Part shown: positions 35,943 through 44,469 of the stretch, piece after piece
How the letters are laid out: every line of letters starts with the position of its first letter
Numbering within the stretch: the stretch's first letter is position 1
Source: an uncultured Lachnospiraceae bacterium
Lineage (GTDB): Bacteria > Bacillota > Clostridia > Lachnospirales > Lachnospiraceae
Length of the DNA: 57,215 nucleotides
NCBI GenBank assembly: GCA_910577675.1
Contig: CAJTOR010000022.1
Coordinates: 1 to 57,215, forward strand
Reading direction: 5' to 3'
Notes under the pieces: generated by a model
Told to the model about the DNA's origin: nothing
Database searches by the model: none
The model's input: only the letters and a program-made list of their open reading frames with translations
Translations under genes and position numbers: made by a program

Positions 35943-35958
35943 AGAATGGAGGATTATT

Positions 35959-36183
35959 ATGAGAAACAAAGTAAAACAGGTACTCGCTGACAATTATCCG
36001 GAGATTGATTTCGAAGCTTCAAATGAGCTTGTGGATGACGGGATACTCGATTCCCTGACAATGGTGGGGATTATCTCCGCGCTCTCGATGGAATTCGGTG
36101 TCGTGCTTCCATATGAAGACATCCTGCCGGAAAATTTTAACTCCATCGACGCGATGGTGGAACTGCTTGAAAAATATATCTGA
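35959..36183 (+). CDS. acyl carrier protein, DltC-like (74 aa)
   Basis: The phosphopantetheine serine is in DDGILDSLTMVG (Ser32). Length and the surrounding helices fit a DltC/PCP-type carrier. It would receive the activated acid from the adenylating enzyme and deliver it to the MBOAT. GGAGG lies 6 nt before the ATG. The TGA stop overlaps the possible ATG at 36183 of the next gene, so the two are translationally coupled. Confidence 0.93.
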   Translation: MRNKVKQVLADNYPEIDFEASNELVDDGILDSLTMVGIISALSMEFGVVLPYEDILPENFNSIDAMVELLEKYI

Positions 36184-36197
36184 TGGCAGGAGGCTCT

Positions 36198-38288
36198 ATG
36201 TTTGACACCTTAATCCGCCGCATTTTTGAACTCTCGGACTCCCAGCCAGACAAAACTGCGGTCGCATTCAAAAAAGAAACCGTCACATACCGGATGCTCG
36301 CGCAAAAAATCCGCAATATCGGCGCAAACCTTGCCCATATGGGCATCAAACGCGGTGAGCGCGTGCTCTTTACTGCCCTGTCAAAGCCTGAGATGGTCGC
36401 TTGCTACCTGGGTATCCAGTACTGCGGCGCAGTCGCCGTTTTTATGGACAAGAACGGCACGGCAGAAAATTCTGTTGCAGTGTATGAGGATGCACAGGCT
36501 GCACTCTTCCTTACGGACAAGCCCATGAAGGGGCTTCCCGACCACATCAGGCTCTTTTCACTCAAGCAGCTTTACGCCGCGGATGCTCTGTGCGAAATCC
36601 CGGAATATATTATGCCGGATGAACATGATATGGCTGAACTTTTATTTACAACCGGCACAACAGGCAAACCAAAGGGTGTTATCCTGTCATACAAATCCGT
36701 CTACCATATTCTTTCCAACACAATTGAAGGGATTGGTATAACGCAGGAAGAGCGCCTGCTTCTCCCCCTGCCGCTCAACCATTCCTTCGCGCTGCGCGTG
36801 CTGCGCGCAGCGCTGTATAAAGGTGCTACCGCCATTCTGCAAAACGGTTTCGCCTTCGCAAAGGAAATCGAGCTGAACCTGGATGCTTTTGACTGTACCG
36901 CCCTCGTTGCCGTACCTGCTTCCATGGAGATTCTGCGCTCCCAGATGCAGGATGCATTCCCCCGGATTATGGGAAAATTCCGGTATATTGAAATCGGGGC
37001 AGGTTCCCTTACAATCGAGCAGAAAAAGCGCCTTACCGGACAGCTTCCGGACACCAGGATTTTTAATACCTGGGGTTCCTCCGAATCGGGCGGTGCACTC
37101 TTCCTTCCGGTGAACGATGTGGTAAAAAACGATGCCCATATAGGTGCAGTCGGCAGACCTCTCCCGCAGGTAACGGTACAGGTTCTTGACGAAAACGGTA
37201 ACCCGATGGATAAAAGTGATGCCGACCACCCGGGACGCATGGCATTAAAGGGCGATATGATTATGGCTGGATACTGGCACCGCGACGAACTGACCGCCCA
37301 GACCTTAAAGGATGGCTGGCTTATCACCAGCGACATGGTTTTCACAGACGCGGATGGCTATGTCCATATGCTCGGGCGCGCGGACGATATCATCAATGTC
37401 GGCGGGGAAAAAGTTTCCCCTGTTGAAGTGGAAAATATTGCCAGCGAGTACCCGCCAATCCGCGAATGTGCCTGCATCGGTGTGGATGACCCAAATGGAG
37501 TGCTTGGCCAGGTTCCCGCGCTGTTTGTCGTAACACAGGATATACTCGGAACCGACAAAGTAAGCTCCTCCGGTAATGAAATTAACCTGCCGGAAAAATT
37601 TTCCGAGGCGGGTATCCAGACTTTCTTTGCCTCCCGCATGGAGCGCTACAAATTTCCACAGCATTATGTAATGCTTACGGAGCTGCCGCGCAACCGCATG
37701 GGTAAGATTGACCGCAGACAACTACGCGCGATATGGGAAACAAAAGGTGAAAAAGATCTGATGAACCCAGTACTCTCGGCAATCCTCGCGCGCCGCAGCA
37801 TCCGCAAATTCACGGACAAACCAGTCCCAAGGGAGCTTCTTGACATGCTCCTGCTCGCGGCCTGCCATGCGCCGAGCGGGCATAATATGCAAACCTGGCG
37901 TTTTACTGTATTGCAGAACCCTGCAAAGATCTCGCAGCTAAAGGCAACCATCACGGAAGTAGCAAAGGCAAAAAAAGTAAATTTTTATGGATTTGAACAG
38001 CCTCCATGCCTGATTTTAATTTCCAATGACGTGCGCAATGCGGACGGCTGCCAGGACGCTTCCTGCGCCGCACAGAACATTTTCCTTGCCGCGCACTCCT
38101 ACGGGCTTGGCTCCGTATGGCTCAACGCCCTGATGACCCTGTGCGACGAGCCGGAAATCCGCTCTCTCCTAAGCTCCTATGGAATACCTCAAAACCACAG
38201 GGTATGGTGTATGGCGGCAGTAGGTTACCCGGCAGCACCCGGCGCAGCCCTCGCAAAGAAAAAGGACGTGGTATTCTATGTGGACTAA
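36198..38288 (+). CDS. fused AMP-dependent acyl/amino-acid ligase and nitroreductase (696 aa)
   Basis: Residues about 1-515 form an ANL adenylating enzyme: phosphate-binding LLFTTGTTGKPKG (about 148), NTWGSSESG (about 292), DGWLITSDMVFTDADG and GRADDIINVGGEKVSP, and the C-terminal lysine in PRNRMGKIDRRQLR (about 505). Residues about 522-696 form a nitroreductase-like FMN domain (ILARRSIRKFTDKPVPRE, HAPSGHNMQTWRFTVLQN, QDASCAAQNIFLAAHSYGLG). DltA-type ligases normally lack this second domain. AGGAGG precedes ATG 36198; the ATG at 36183 overlapping the carrier stop is an alternative. The enzyme would activate an acid for the carrier protein, and the flavin domain may then reduce or oxidise it (inference). 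Confidence 0.9.
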   Translation: MFDTLIRRIFELSDSQPDKTAVAFKKETVTYRMLAQKIRNIGANLAHMGIKRGERVLFTALSKPEMVACYLGIQYCGAVAVFMDKNGTAENSVAVYEDAQAALFLTDKPMKGLPDHIRLFSLKQLYAADALCEIPEYIMPDEHDMAELLFTTGTTGKPKGVILSYKSVYHILSNTIEGIGITQEERLLLPLPLNHSFALRVLRAALYKGATAILQNGFAFAKEIELNLDAFDCTALVAVPASMEILRSQMQDAFPRIMGKFRYIEIGAGSLTIEQKKRLTGQLPDTRIFNTWGSSESGGALFLPVNDVVKNDAHIGAVGRPLPQVTVQVLDENGNPMDKSDADHPGRMALKGDMIMAGYWHRDELTAQTLKDGWLITSDMVFTDADGYVHMLGRADDIINVGGEKVSPVEVENIASEYPPIRECACIGVDDPNGVLGQVPALFVVTQDILGTDKVSSSGNEINLPEKFSEAGIQTFFASRMERYKFPQHYVMLTELPRNRMGKIDRRQLRAIWETKGEKDLMNPVLSAILARRSIRKFTDKPVPRELLDMLLLAACHAPSGHNMQTWRFTVLQNPAKISQLKATITEVAKAKKVNFYGFEQPPCLILISNDVRNADGCQDASCAAQNIFLAAHSYGLGSVWLNALMTLCDEPEIRSLLSSYGIPQNHRVWCMAAVGYPAAPGAALAKKKDVVFYVD

Positions 38289-39600
38289 AGAAAGGCGCGA
38301 AAAACTTTGGAAAGCTGCGAAAGCCATTATCTTTACGGCGGGCTTTGTCTGCATCTTCCTCTCCCTTACAAAGCTGATGCAGTACAAGGCAGCCGTCACC
38401 CGCATGGAGCCGTTTTTTGAGATGGAGGAACAAATCGATGTCATGCTGTTTGGAACCAGCCATGTAACCGACGGCGTGCTCCCCCTGGAACTCTGGGGAA
38501 ATTATGGGATTTCTTCCTACAATTTCGGCAACAATGCCGCGCGCATCCCGCTTACCTACTGGAAGGTCGAAAACGTTTTCGATTACCAGGTGCCAAGATT
38601 GGTTGTCATGGACTGCTCCTATCTGTCAAGTGATAACAAGACCAGCACCGTCCTACAGCAATCCCACAATGTACTTGACCCCTTCCCCCTTACCAAGACC
38701 AAGCAGGCCGCAATTAACGACCTGATGCAGGAGGAGGAGAACAAGCTGGAATTTTTCTGGCCGTTCAGTATCTATCACAACCGATGGAATGAGCTGACCA
38801 AAAAAGATTTTGTTGTGGAGTATAACAGCGAACTTGGCGCGGAACCAAAATATCAGGTTGCCACCCCGGCAGACTATGATAAAATTGGGGCGGACGAGAA
38901 AATTGCCAGGGAAACCGTCGCGATGGAATATATCGGCAGGCTTATTTTATTCTGCCGCGAGCGCGGTGTCCCGGTGCTTTTAACCTATCTTCCCTGCCCT
39001 GCGAATTCCACGCGCCAGAAGGAGGCAAACACTGCATATGACCTGGCCGAGCGATACGGTGTCAACTATATCAATTTCCTTGACCTGCCAGATGTGGTGA
39101 ATTTTATGACGGACTGCAATGATGCGGATTCCCACCTTAACGCATCCGGGGCAAAAAAGGTAACCGATTACCTGGGCGCATACATCGGGGAGCATTACAA
39201 TATCCCCGACCGCCGGCCGGATGCCGCCTACTCCTCCTGGAATGATGCCTACACTTCCTACCTTGACCGCAAAGCTACGGCGTTTGGCACGCAGAAACTG
39301 CTCTCCTCCTACCTGATGCTATTAGCGGACAAGGATATCAAAAGCCGCGTATATGTGCGCTCGGACTCGGTGATCCTGAAAGATGAGCGCATGTCGGCTC
39401 TCCTTGAAAATATAGAGCAGTACGGCGCGGACAGCGAGGTTAAGATACTCTCCCCGGAAGAGTTTGCTGCAAACAGTGAGGAGAATGCAGATGCGGACAT
39501 AAAACTTTATGTTTACCGGGCTGATACGGGCGAACTGGCTGACGAAACCGCATTTACAGTCACAAGTGAACAGCCCCTCACCATCCGGCGTGCCAACTGA
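38278..39600 (+). CDS. SGNH-fold membrane-anchored protein, DltD/AlgX-like (440 aa)
   Basis: A signal anchor (about residues 15-35) is followed by an SGNH-like domain: the catalytic Ser motif LFGTSHVTDG (Ser61) and the Asp-His pair in DADSHLNASG (about 285). A C-terminal extension of about 100 residues (DKDIKSRVYVRSDSVILKDE and following) is unfamiliar. DltD-type proteins complete acyl transfer on the outer face. The start overlaps the ligase stop by 11 bp, so translation is coupled. Confidence 0.87.
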   Translation: MWTKERREKLWKAAKAIIFTAGFVCIFLSLTKLMQYKAAVTRMEPFFEMEEQIDVMLFGTSHVTDGVLPLELWGNYGISSYNFGNNAARIPLTYWKVENVFDYQVPRLVVMDCSYLSSDNKTSTVLQQSHNVLDPFPLTKTKQAAINDLMQEEENKLEFFWPFSIYHNRWNELTKKDFVVEYNSELGAEPKYQVATPADYDKIGADEKIARETVAMEYIGRLILFCRERGVPVLLTYLPCPANSTRQKEANTAYDLAERYGVNYINFLDLPDVVNFMTDCNDADSHLNASGAKKVTDYLGAYIGEHYNIPDRRPDAAYSSWNDAYTSYLDRKATAFGTQKLLSSYLMLLADKDIKSRVYVRSDSVILKDERMSALLENIEQYGADSEVKILSPEEFAANSEENADADIKLYVYRADTGELADETAFTVTSEQPLTIRRAN

Positions 39601-39652
39601 TTTAGCGATTTGCCGACCCGCGGTCTTTATAAGTTTTTTATAACTTTGCTTA

Positions 39653-39681
39653 TTGACATTTACAGGGCGGATAATTATACT
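39653..39681 (+). promoter_or_regulatory. pckA promoter
   Basis: TTGACA (39653-39658), a 17-bp spacer and TATACT (39676-39681). The transcript would start near 39688, leaving a leader of about 105 nt. Confidence 0.85.
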
Positions 39682-39685
39682 TAAT

Positions 39686-39759
39686 ATGTGAGAAACTTGG
39701 AATTTGTGCAGGATTTTCCGGGGCTGGCTCAAGATTTTTGCTTCCCGGTTTTCCCACAT
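39686..39759 (+). other. possible closing helix of the pckA leader
   Basis: ATGTG-GAAA (39686-39695) pairs with TTTT-C-CACAT (39750-39759), an imperfect stem beginning at the predicted transcription start. No known riboswitch consensus was recognised inside it. Confidence 0.3.
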
Positions 39760-39792
39760 TCCACAAAGGAATAGAACAAGGAGGATTTGATT

Positions 39793-41514
39793 ATGTCTAC
39801 AAAGGCTTATTACAAGCAGAGCGAGATCGGTGCCGGCAAAGTCGGCTTTTCCAAGACCCGCTCTATCATCGAGGCAGCATTCTACGGCAACAATGTCGTA
39901 AAAGTAAATACCTTGAAGGAAGCTTACGATCTGGCTAAGAATTCCCCGGGAACTGTTGTTACCGATATGCCGGTACTTCGCGGCGAAGAGTTTGGTCTTG
40001 AGAAGGACGCAAAAGTTCTTCTTTTTAACGATGGTGCCGTTACCGGGCGTTATGCAGCAGCGCGCCGCATCAAGGGCGAGCCTGGCGTTGACGATACAAA
40101 GCTTGACAAGGTGGTTATGGACGCTGTCTATGAAACACGCTGGAAGACAATGTACCATGCAGAGTGCTTTGTTGGCCTTGACCCTGAGTTTATGGTAAAA
40201 GCCCACCTTCTTATCCCGGAAGGAGAAGAAAATGTTCTTTACAACTGGATGATTAACTTCCAGTATATGTCCGACGAGTATGTAAAGATGTACAAGGCAT
40301 CCAGACCTGTAGGTGATGGCAACGAACCGGATATCTACATTTTCTCTGACCCGCAGTGGGTTCCGGGCAACCGTCCGGACGTGGATTACAGTTGTCTGTC
40401 CGACCCGCTCACACTGTGCTATTTCGACACGAACCAGAACTGCGCTGCCATCCTCGGCATGAGGTATTTCGGCGAGCACAAGAAGGGGACGCTGACAATG
40501 GCATGGGCGATCGCAAACCGCAACGGTTATGCTTCCTGCCACGGTGGACAGAAAGAATACTCCCTCCCAGGCGGCAAGAAGTTCGTAGCTTCCGTATACG
40601 GTCTGTCCGGCTCCGGAAAGTCCACGCTGACCCACGCAAAGCATAACGGCAAGTACGATGCGGACGGCGGCATCAAGGTTCTTCATGATGACGCGTTCAT
40701 CATCAACTCCGATACCTGCGCATCCATCGCACTCGAGCCGACATATTTCGACAAGACGGCGGATTACCCGACCGGCTGCCCGGACAACGCTTACCTGCTC
40801 TCCGCGCAGAACTGCTCCTGCACGCTTGACGAGGACGGCAAGATCCAGCTTGTAACAGAAGATATCCGCAACGGCAACGGCCGCGCGATCAAGTCCAAGC
40901 TCTGGTCGCCGAACCGCGTGGACAAGATCGACGCGCCGGTTAATGCGATCTTCTGGATTATGAAAGACCCTACCATCCCGCCGGTTGTAAAACTTAAAGG
41001 TTCCGCGCTTGCTTCCGTTATGGGTGCTACACTCGCCACAAAGACTTCTACCGCAGAGCGCGTTGCCGCAGGCACCGACTTAAATGCAATCCGCATTGTG
41101 CCTTACGCTAACCCGTTCCGCACCTATCCTCTTGTAAACGATTACGAGAAGTTCAAGAAGCTTGTTGAGGAGAAGAATGTTGCATGCTATATCGTAAATA
41201 CCGGCGATTTCATGGGACAGAAGGTTAAACCTGCGGATACACTCGGCATCCTTGAAACGATTGTTGAGGGCAGGGCAAACTTCGAGAAGTGGGGTCCATT
41301 CGAGGATATCGAGATCATGAACAACTGGGATGGCAAGACTTCCGACAACTTCACTCCAAACCTTGACGATGCAGATTACAAGGCACAGCTTAAATCTGCA
41401 ATGCAGACCCGTGTTAAGGCTGTCGAGGATTTCGCAACAAAGAAGGAAGGCTATGACAAGCTTCCGGACGAGGCTCTCGCAGCATTAAAGAAACTTGTGG
41501 ATGAACTGAACTAA
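39793..41514 (+). CDS. pckA: phosphoenolpyruvate carboxykinase, ATP type (573 aa)
   Basis: Interconverts oxaloacetate and PEP. The kinase-1 loop GLSGSGKSTLTHAKHN (about residue 270) and the kinase-2/metal stretch HDDAFIIN are present, with normal overall length. AGGAGG lies 8 nt before ATG 39793; the earlier TTG at 39787 is not needed. In gut Clostridia the enzyme often works in the carboxylating direction for CO2 fixation to C4 acids or for gluconeogenesis. Own strong promoter (39653) and a strong terminator (41553). Confidence 0.97.
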   Translation: MSTKAYYKQSEIGAGKVGFSKTRSIIEAAFYGNNVVKVNTLKEAYDLAKNSPGTVVTDMPVLRGEEFGLEKDAKVLLFNDGAVTGRYAAARRIKGEPGVDDTKLDKVVMDAVYETRWKTMYHAECFVGLDPEFMVKAHLLIPEGEENVLYNWMINFQYMSDEYVKMYKASRPVGDGNEPDIYIFSDPQWVPGNRPDVDYSCLSDPLTLCYFDTNQNCAAILGMRYFGEHKKGTLTMAWAIANRNGYASCHGGQKEYSLPGGKKFVASVYGLSGSGKSTLTHAKHNGKYDADGGIKVLHDDAFIINSDTCASIALEPTYFDKTADYPTGCPDNAYLLSAQNCSCTLDEDGKIQLVTEDIRNGNGRAIKSKLWSPNRVDKIDAPVNAIFWIMKDPTIPPVVKLKGSALASVMGATLATKTSTAERVAAGTDLNAIRIVPYANPFRTYPLVNDYEKFKKLVEEKNVACYIVNTGDFMGQKVKPADTLGILETIVEGRANFEKWGPFEDIEIMNNWDGKTSDNFTPNLDDADYKAQLKSAMQTRVKAVEDFATKKEGYDKLPDEALAALKKLVDELN

Positions 41515-41552
41515 TTCCTGTAAAAAGGATTGGAGAATAGTTACACCATATT

Positions 41553-41601
41553 AAAAAGGGACGGTGCAAAGGTATTTCCTGCCTTTGTACCGTCCTTTTT
41601 T
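41553..41601 (+). terminator. pckA terminator
   Basis: AAAAAGGGACGGTGCAAAGG pairs with CCTTTGTACCGTCCTTTTT around a 9-nt loop, followed by T residues; a textbook intrinsic terminator. Confidence 0.93.
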
Positions 41602-41727
41602 ATTGCATCACAGGCAATTTAAACTTCCACGATCTTCAAACTTCCCCGATCTGTAGGCAAATGTTTTTCCTAATAAAATACTGTTGCACAAAATAGAAAA
41701 AGGGAAGGAATATCCATTTGCAGATTG

Positions 41728-42786
41728 TCAGACCAACCCAAGCCATTCCTCTACTTCTTCCACCGGGTAACCAACCACCTGTGCAATTTCTTTTGTCGCC
41801 ATCCCCATTTCATACAGCTTTTTTGCACTTTCCTTGGCTTTTTTCAGCTCGCCTCGCTGCTCGCCAATCTGTTCACCTTCCCGCCTGCCAATTTGTTTTC
41901 CCCGCTGCTCGCCAATCTGTTCACCTTCTCGCTTTCCTCTCTGCTCTGCCTCCATCTGCATCTCCTGGATTGCTTTACACACATCAACCACCTCCTCGCT
42001 TTTCTTATATTTTATCCCCGAATTTGTAACCGCCTGGATCACATCCACCGCCCTGCGCTCCAGTTCCCTGAACCGCTTTTGGTTGTTTTCCAGTATCCGG
42101 TTTAGTTCCTCCTTATCCTCGGAATACTTGATGAAAAGCAGGACTTCCCGCAGGCTCGACTGGAATTTCATGATCTCCTCGTCCGTCATCTGTGCCGGGG
42201 CAATCAGGCGCACATGATAGTTATCCATACATGCCTGCACTGCTGGGTCGGATACTTCCATCATGTCAAATAAGCTAAGTGGACCATCCCACGGTTTTGA
42301 ACTAAACAAGATGGTCACAGTGATGGAGGGGATCAGTTTGTCTTCTTTCCAGAATCCACTGAGGAATTCCTCCGTGCTGGGTATCTTCCCTCCTTCGGTT
42401 TCTTCCACTTTCCCCTTTTGTTCTTTCCTTTCTTTTTTATGTGACTTTGCTGCCTCCTCCACCTGCCCGGCATAGTCCAGCATATCATATAAACCATTCC
42501 TCACAGGCATTGCAAAATGCACCCGCCGCTGGTTCTCCACCCCATAAAGCACATATTCGATTTTCCCGTCCGTCATTGCGGCATAGAGTTTCTGCACATC
42601 CCGGAATTTCTGGACTGGGACAACCGCACCGTCCGCGCCATAAGGCAAAGCAATCTTTGTGGAATCACGTTCCTTCAACTGTTCTGGTTCAATCACCTGC
42701 CGCCCCTGGTAAACATAGTAGTTAAAAATATCTGCAAAGATGCTTGCATCCTGTACATATGCCTTTGTAATGGTATCTGCTTTCAA
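41728..42786 (-). CDS. Rpn-family PD-(D/E)XK nuclease / transposase-like protein (352 aa)
   Basis: Typical of the recombination-promoting nuclease family: GVENQRRVHFAMPVRNGLYD (E-x-Q core of the nuclease site, about residue 84) and the C-terminal MATKEIAQVVGYPVEEVEEW tail. Rpn proteins cleave DNA and act in horizontal transfer, not as classical transposases. Residues about 285-325 carry an RGEQIGEQ-rich imperfect 16-aa repeat (48-nt period). The start is TTG 42786, with GGGGTGG 6 nt upstream. It sits in a decayed accessory stretch beside a ParA relic. Confidence 0.85.
   Translation of the reverse strand: MKADTITKAYVQDASIFADIFNYYVYQGRQVIEPEQLKERDSTKIALPYGADGAVVPVQKFRDVQKLYAAMTDGKIEYVLYGVENQRRVHFAMPVRNGLYDMLDYAGQVEEAAKSHKKERKEQKGKVEETEGGKIPSTEEFLSGFWKEDKLIPSITVTILFSSKPWDGPLSLFDMMEVSDPAVQACMDNYHVRLIAPAQMTDEEIMKFQSSLREVLLFIKYSEDKEELNRILENNQKRFRELERRAVDVIQAVTNSGIKYKKSEEVVDVCKAIQEMQMEAEQRGKREGEQIGEQRGKQIGRREGEQIGEQRGELKKAKESAKKLYEMGMATKEIAQVVGYPVEEVEEWLGLV
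41855..41928 (-). repeat. 48-nt imperfect tandem repeat inside the Rpn gene
   Basis: The 26-bp block CGCTGCTCGCCAATCTGTTC ACCTTC occurs at 41855 and again at 41903. It encodes the GEQIGEQRG-type low-complexity helix. Confidence 0.65.
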
Positions 42787-42892
42787 TGGTATCCACCCCT
42801 TTCTTCTTAAAATATATTGCAGACAATGGATGTTTTTCCCTTGCCTTTGTTGGTTCTATTATACGAAAAATCCAGCCTTTTTTCAAGTAAAT

Positions 42893-42979
42893 TCAAAAGA
42901 GCAGGTAGGCCAAGGTTATGGCGGTAGCTGATTTGCCAACGCCACCTTTCTCATTCATAATGGCTATGATTTTTGCCAT
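42893..42979 (-). pseudogene. ParA-family ATPase relic (28 codons)
   Basis: Reads MAKIIAIMNEKGGVGKSATA then ITLAYLLF and a TGA stop. This is the intact N-terminal Walker A strand of a ParA/Soj partition ATPase, with AAGGAG before the ATG. Everything after is lost. It points to an old integrated plasmid or conjugative element. Confidence 0.75.
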
Positions 42980-43054
42980 TCGTTATTCTCCTTTCGTAGT
43001 TCGCTGGGTAAAAGTTCTCCCTGGGTAAGTAGTGAGGGGTAAATAGGGTAAAAA

Positions 43055-43109
43055 ATAGGACTTAATCGGTCAAACCCTTAAAACAAAAGGTTTTCTGATT
43101 AAGTCCTAT
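43055..43109. repeat. 13-bp inverted repeat upstream of the ParA relic
   Basis: ATAGGACTTAATC and GATTAAGTCCTAT flank a 29-nt loop with an inner AAACC/GGTTT stem. It may be a leader or terminator hairpin of the lost partition operon. Confidence 0.55.
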
Positions 43110-43168
43110 TATAACAGCATCAAATCTATGCAACATTGTCAAGTGATGAGTTTAATTTTGCGCACAAA

Positions 43169-43200
43169 AAAAGCAGAGACTCTCTTGAATCTCTGCTTTT
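43169..43200. terminator. bidirectional terminator
   Basis: AAAAGCAGAGA and TCTCTGCTTTT flank a 10-nt loop, with A and T tracts on both sides. It follows the lipoprotein gene on the minus strand by about 125 bp. Confidence 0.75.
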
Positions 43201-43325
43201 AAAATATCCTAAGAATAACTAAATTTTTTTGCCGAACTCCATCATTCTATCACATATATACATAATTGCATTAAAATTATCCTTAATCCATGAAGTTCAT
43301 TTTTCGTTTCATGCTGCAACCACGC

Positions 43326-44357
43326 TCACTTTGCGTACTCTGCCAGTTCATATACCCTTGCTTTTGTTAAGTCTGCCGCTCTCGATGCTTCCACCGACGG
43401 CTGTATGCTCCCGCCCTCACACTCCTGTCCGGCGGCTTGCACTTCTGCGTCCTTGAATGCAATCCATTCTTTTTCCTCTTTCCGCAAAACTTCCATGTCC
43501 ATTTCGTTCAAATTCGCTTCCAGCAGTCCCCACACAATATTCAGGGTATCGTCCCACATTTGGTACATCTCAGCGGCAGTTATATTCATATCCATTTGTG
43601 TGTCAGCTGCCTTCTGTTTTTCTGTTATTTCTTTCTCCCGCTCCTCGGCATACGAAATTTCTGCGGCGATTTCATCGGAAAGACTCGGTTGGAATGCGGC
43701 GTTTCCAGCTTGTCCTGCTACAGATTCGTTCGGTGCGCTACCAGAAACCTCCTTCTTCTCTGCCTGCTTCGCGCCATCTGGCTGCTTCTTTTTGGCACAA
43801 TACAAAAATTCCGCTTCTTCCTGTGGTGACTTTCTGTAATACACATTGATTTCATCAGTGTTATATTCTAACGTATAATAACTGAAATCGGCCGTATCGT
43901 CAGCATATACCTGTTCTGGATATTTGATATATATTTTGTTGTCCTCCACGGCTTGTATGTTAGAAGAATCCGCCAAAAACCGATAAGAGTATTCCGATTC
44001 GTAATCGAAAATATCATATCCGCCAGATATTTTCTCTATCACCAGCCTTCCGATTCCCCCATCCGATACATATTCATATTCTCCCACCAGAATTTCCGGC
44101 ACATTCTCTTTTCCAGTTTCTGCCTTCTCCCCTCCCACCGCATGTGCAGCCGAATCGCCATTGTCCGAGCTGATCTGATCTTCGCTGTCTCCTGCAGTTC
44201 CGGTATTCTGTGCTGCCTGTGGTTCTTCATCGCTTTCCACGATTTTTTCTATGCCACTTTCCACCTTCGTGTCATCCTCGGGGTTCTCTATCCGTCCACA
44301 CGAAGATAACACAAACAGAATCGCGCCCACCGACATTGCAATTTTCATCTTCCTCAT
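43326..44357 (-). CDS. LprI/DUF1311-type lipoprotein (343 aa)
   Basis: A signal peptide with a lipobox (LFVLSSCG, cysteine near residue 20) makes it a surface lipoprotein. A long acidic, low-complexity linker is followed by a beta-rich middle domain and a C-terminal DUF1311/LprI-like helical domain (MDMNITAAEMYQMWDDTLN, then EVLRKEEKEWIAFKDAEVQA). LprI-type domains in other bacteria bind lysozyme. A direct-repeat operator candidate for a LytTR regulator lies just upstream (44432-44464), and the regulator remnant ends there, so this gene was probably its target. Confidence 0.82.
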   Translation of the reverse strand: MRKMKIAMSVGAILFVLSSCGRIENPEDDTKVESGIEKIVESDEEPQAAQNTGTAGDSEDQISSDNGDSAAHAVGGEKAETGKENVPEILVGEYEYVSDGGIGRLVIEKISGGYDIFDYESEYSYRFLADSSNIQAVEDNKIYIKYPEQVYADDTADFSYYTLEYNTDEINVYYRKSPQEEAEFLYCAKKKQPDGAKQAEKKEVSGSAPNESVAGQAGNAAFQPSLSDEIAAEISYAEEREKEITEKQKAADTQMDMNITAAEMYQMWDDTLNIVWGLLEANLNEMDMEVLRKEEKEWIAFKDAEVQAAGQECEGGSIQPSVEASRAADLTKARVYELAEYAK

Positions 44358-44394
44358 GTCTTATCACACCTCCTGACTCACTCTTAACGCTTCA

Positions 44395-44400
44395 TTTATA
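44395..44400 (-). promoter_or_regulatory. extended -10 of the lipoprotein promoter
   Basis: TATAAA on the minus strand with TGA before it, 31 nt downstream of the direct repeat at 44432. No -35 is visible, as expected for an activator-dependent promoter. Confidence 0.5.
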
Positions 44401-44431
44401 TCACAGTGAGAAAGGAAATAAAATACTTCCT

Positions 44432-44464
44432 GCACAAACGACATTATTTTTGCGCAAACGACAT
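44432..44464 (-). promoter_or_regulatory. direct-repeat operator candidate for a LytTR regulator
   Basis: On the minus strand ATGTCGTTTGCGCA and ATGTCGTTTGTGCA occur with a 20-bp period, so both face the same side of the helix. LytTR proteins (AgrA, ComE) bind such paired direct repeats. The pair lies between the truncated LytTR gene and the lipoprotein gene. Confidence 0.6.
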
Positions 44465-44469
44465 AAAAA

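Larger units (their letters stand above)
42980..43325. other. intergenic region upstream of the ParA relic
   Basis: No gene recognised. It holds a 13-bp inverted repeat (43055-43109) and a bidirectional terminator (43169-43200). The rest, to the lipoprotein gene's 3' end, is AT-rich without another signal. Confidence 0.5.

Noticed and set aside
39322..40686. Minus-strand open frame (454 codons) opposite the SGNH and pckA genes
   Set aside because: It runs through the pckA promoter and two well-supported genes, and has no recognisable domains.
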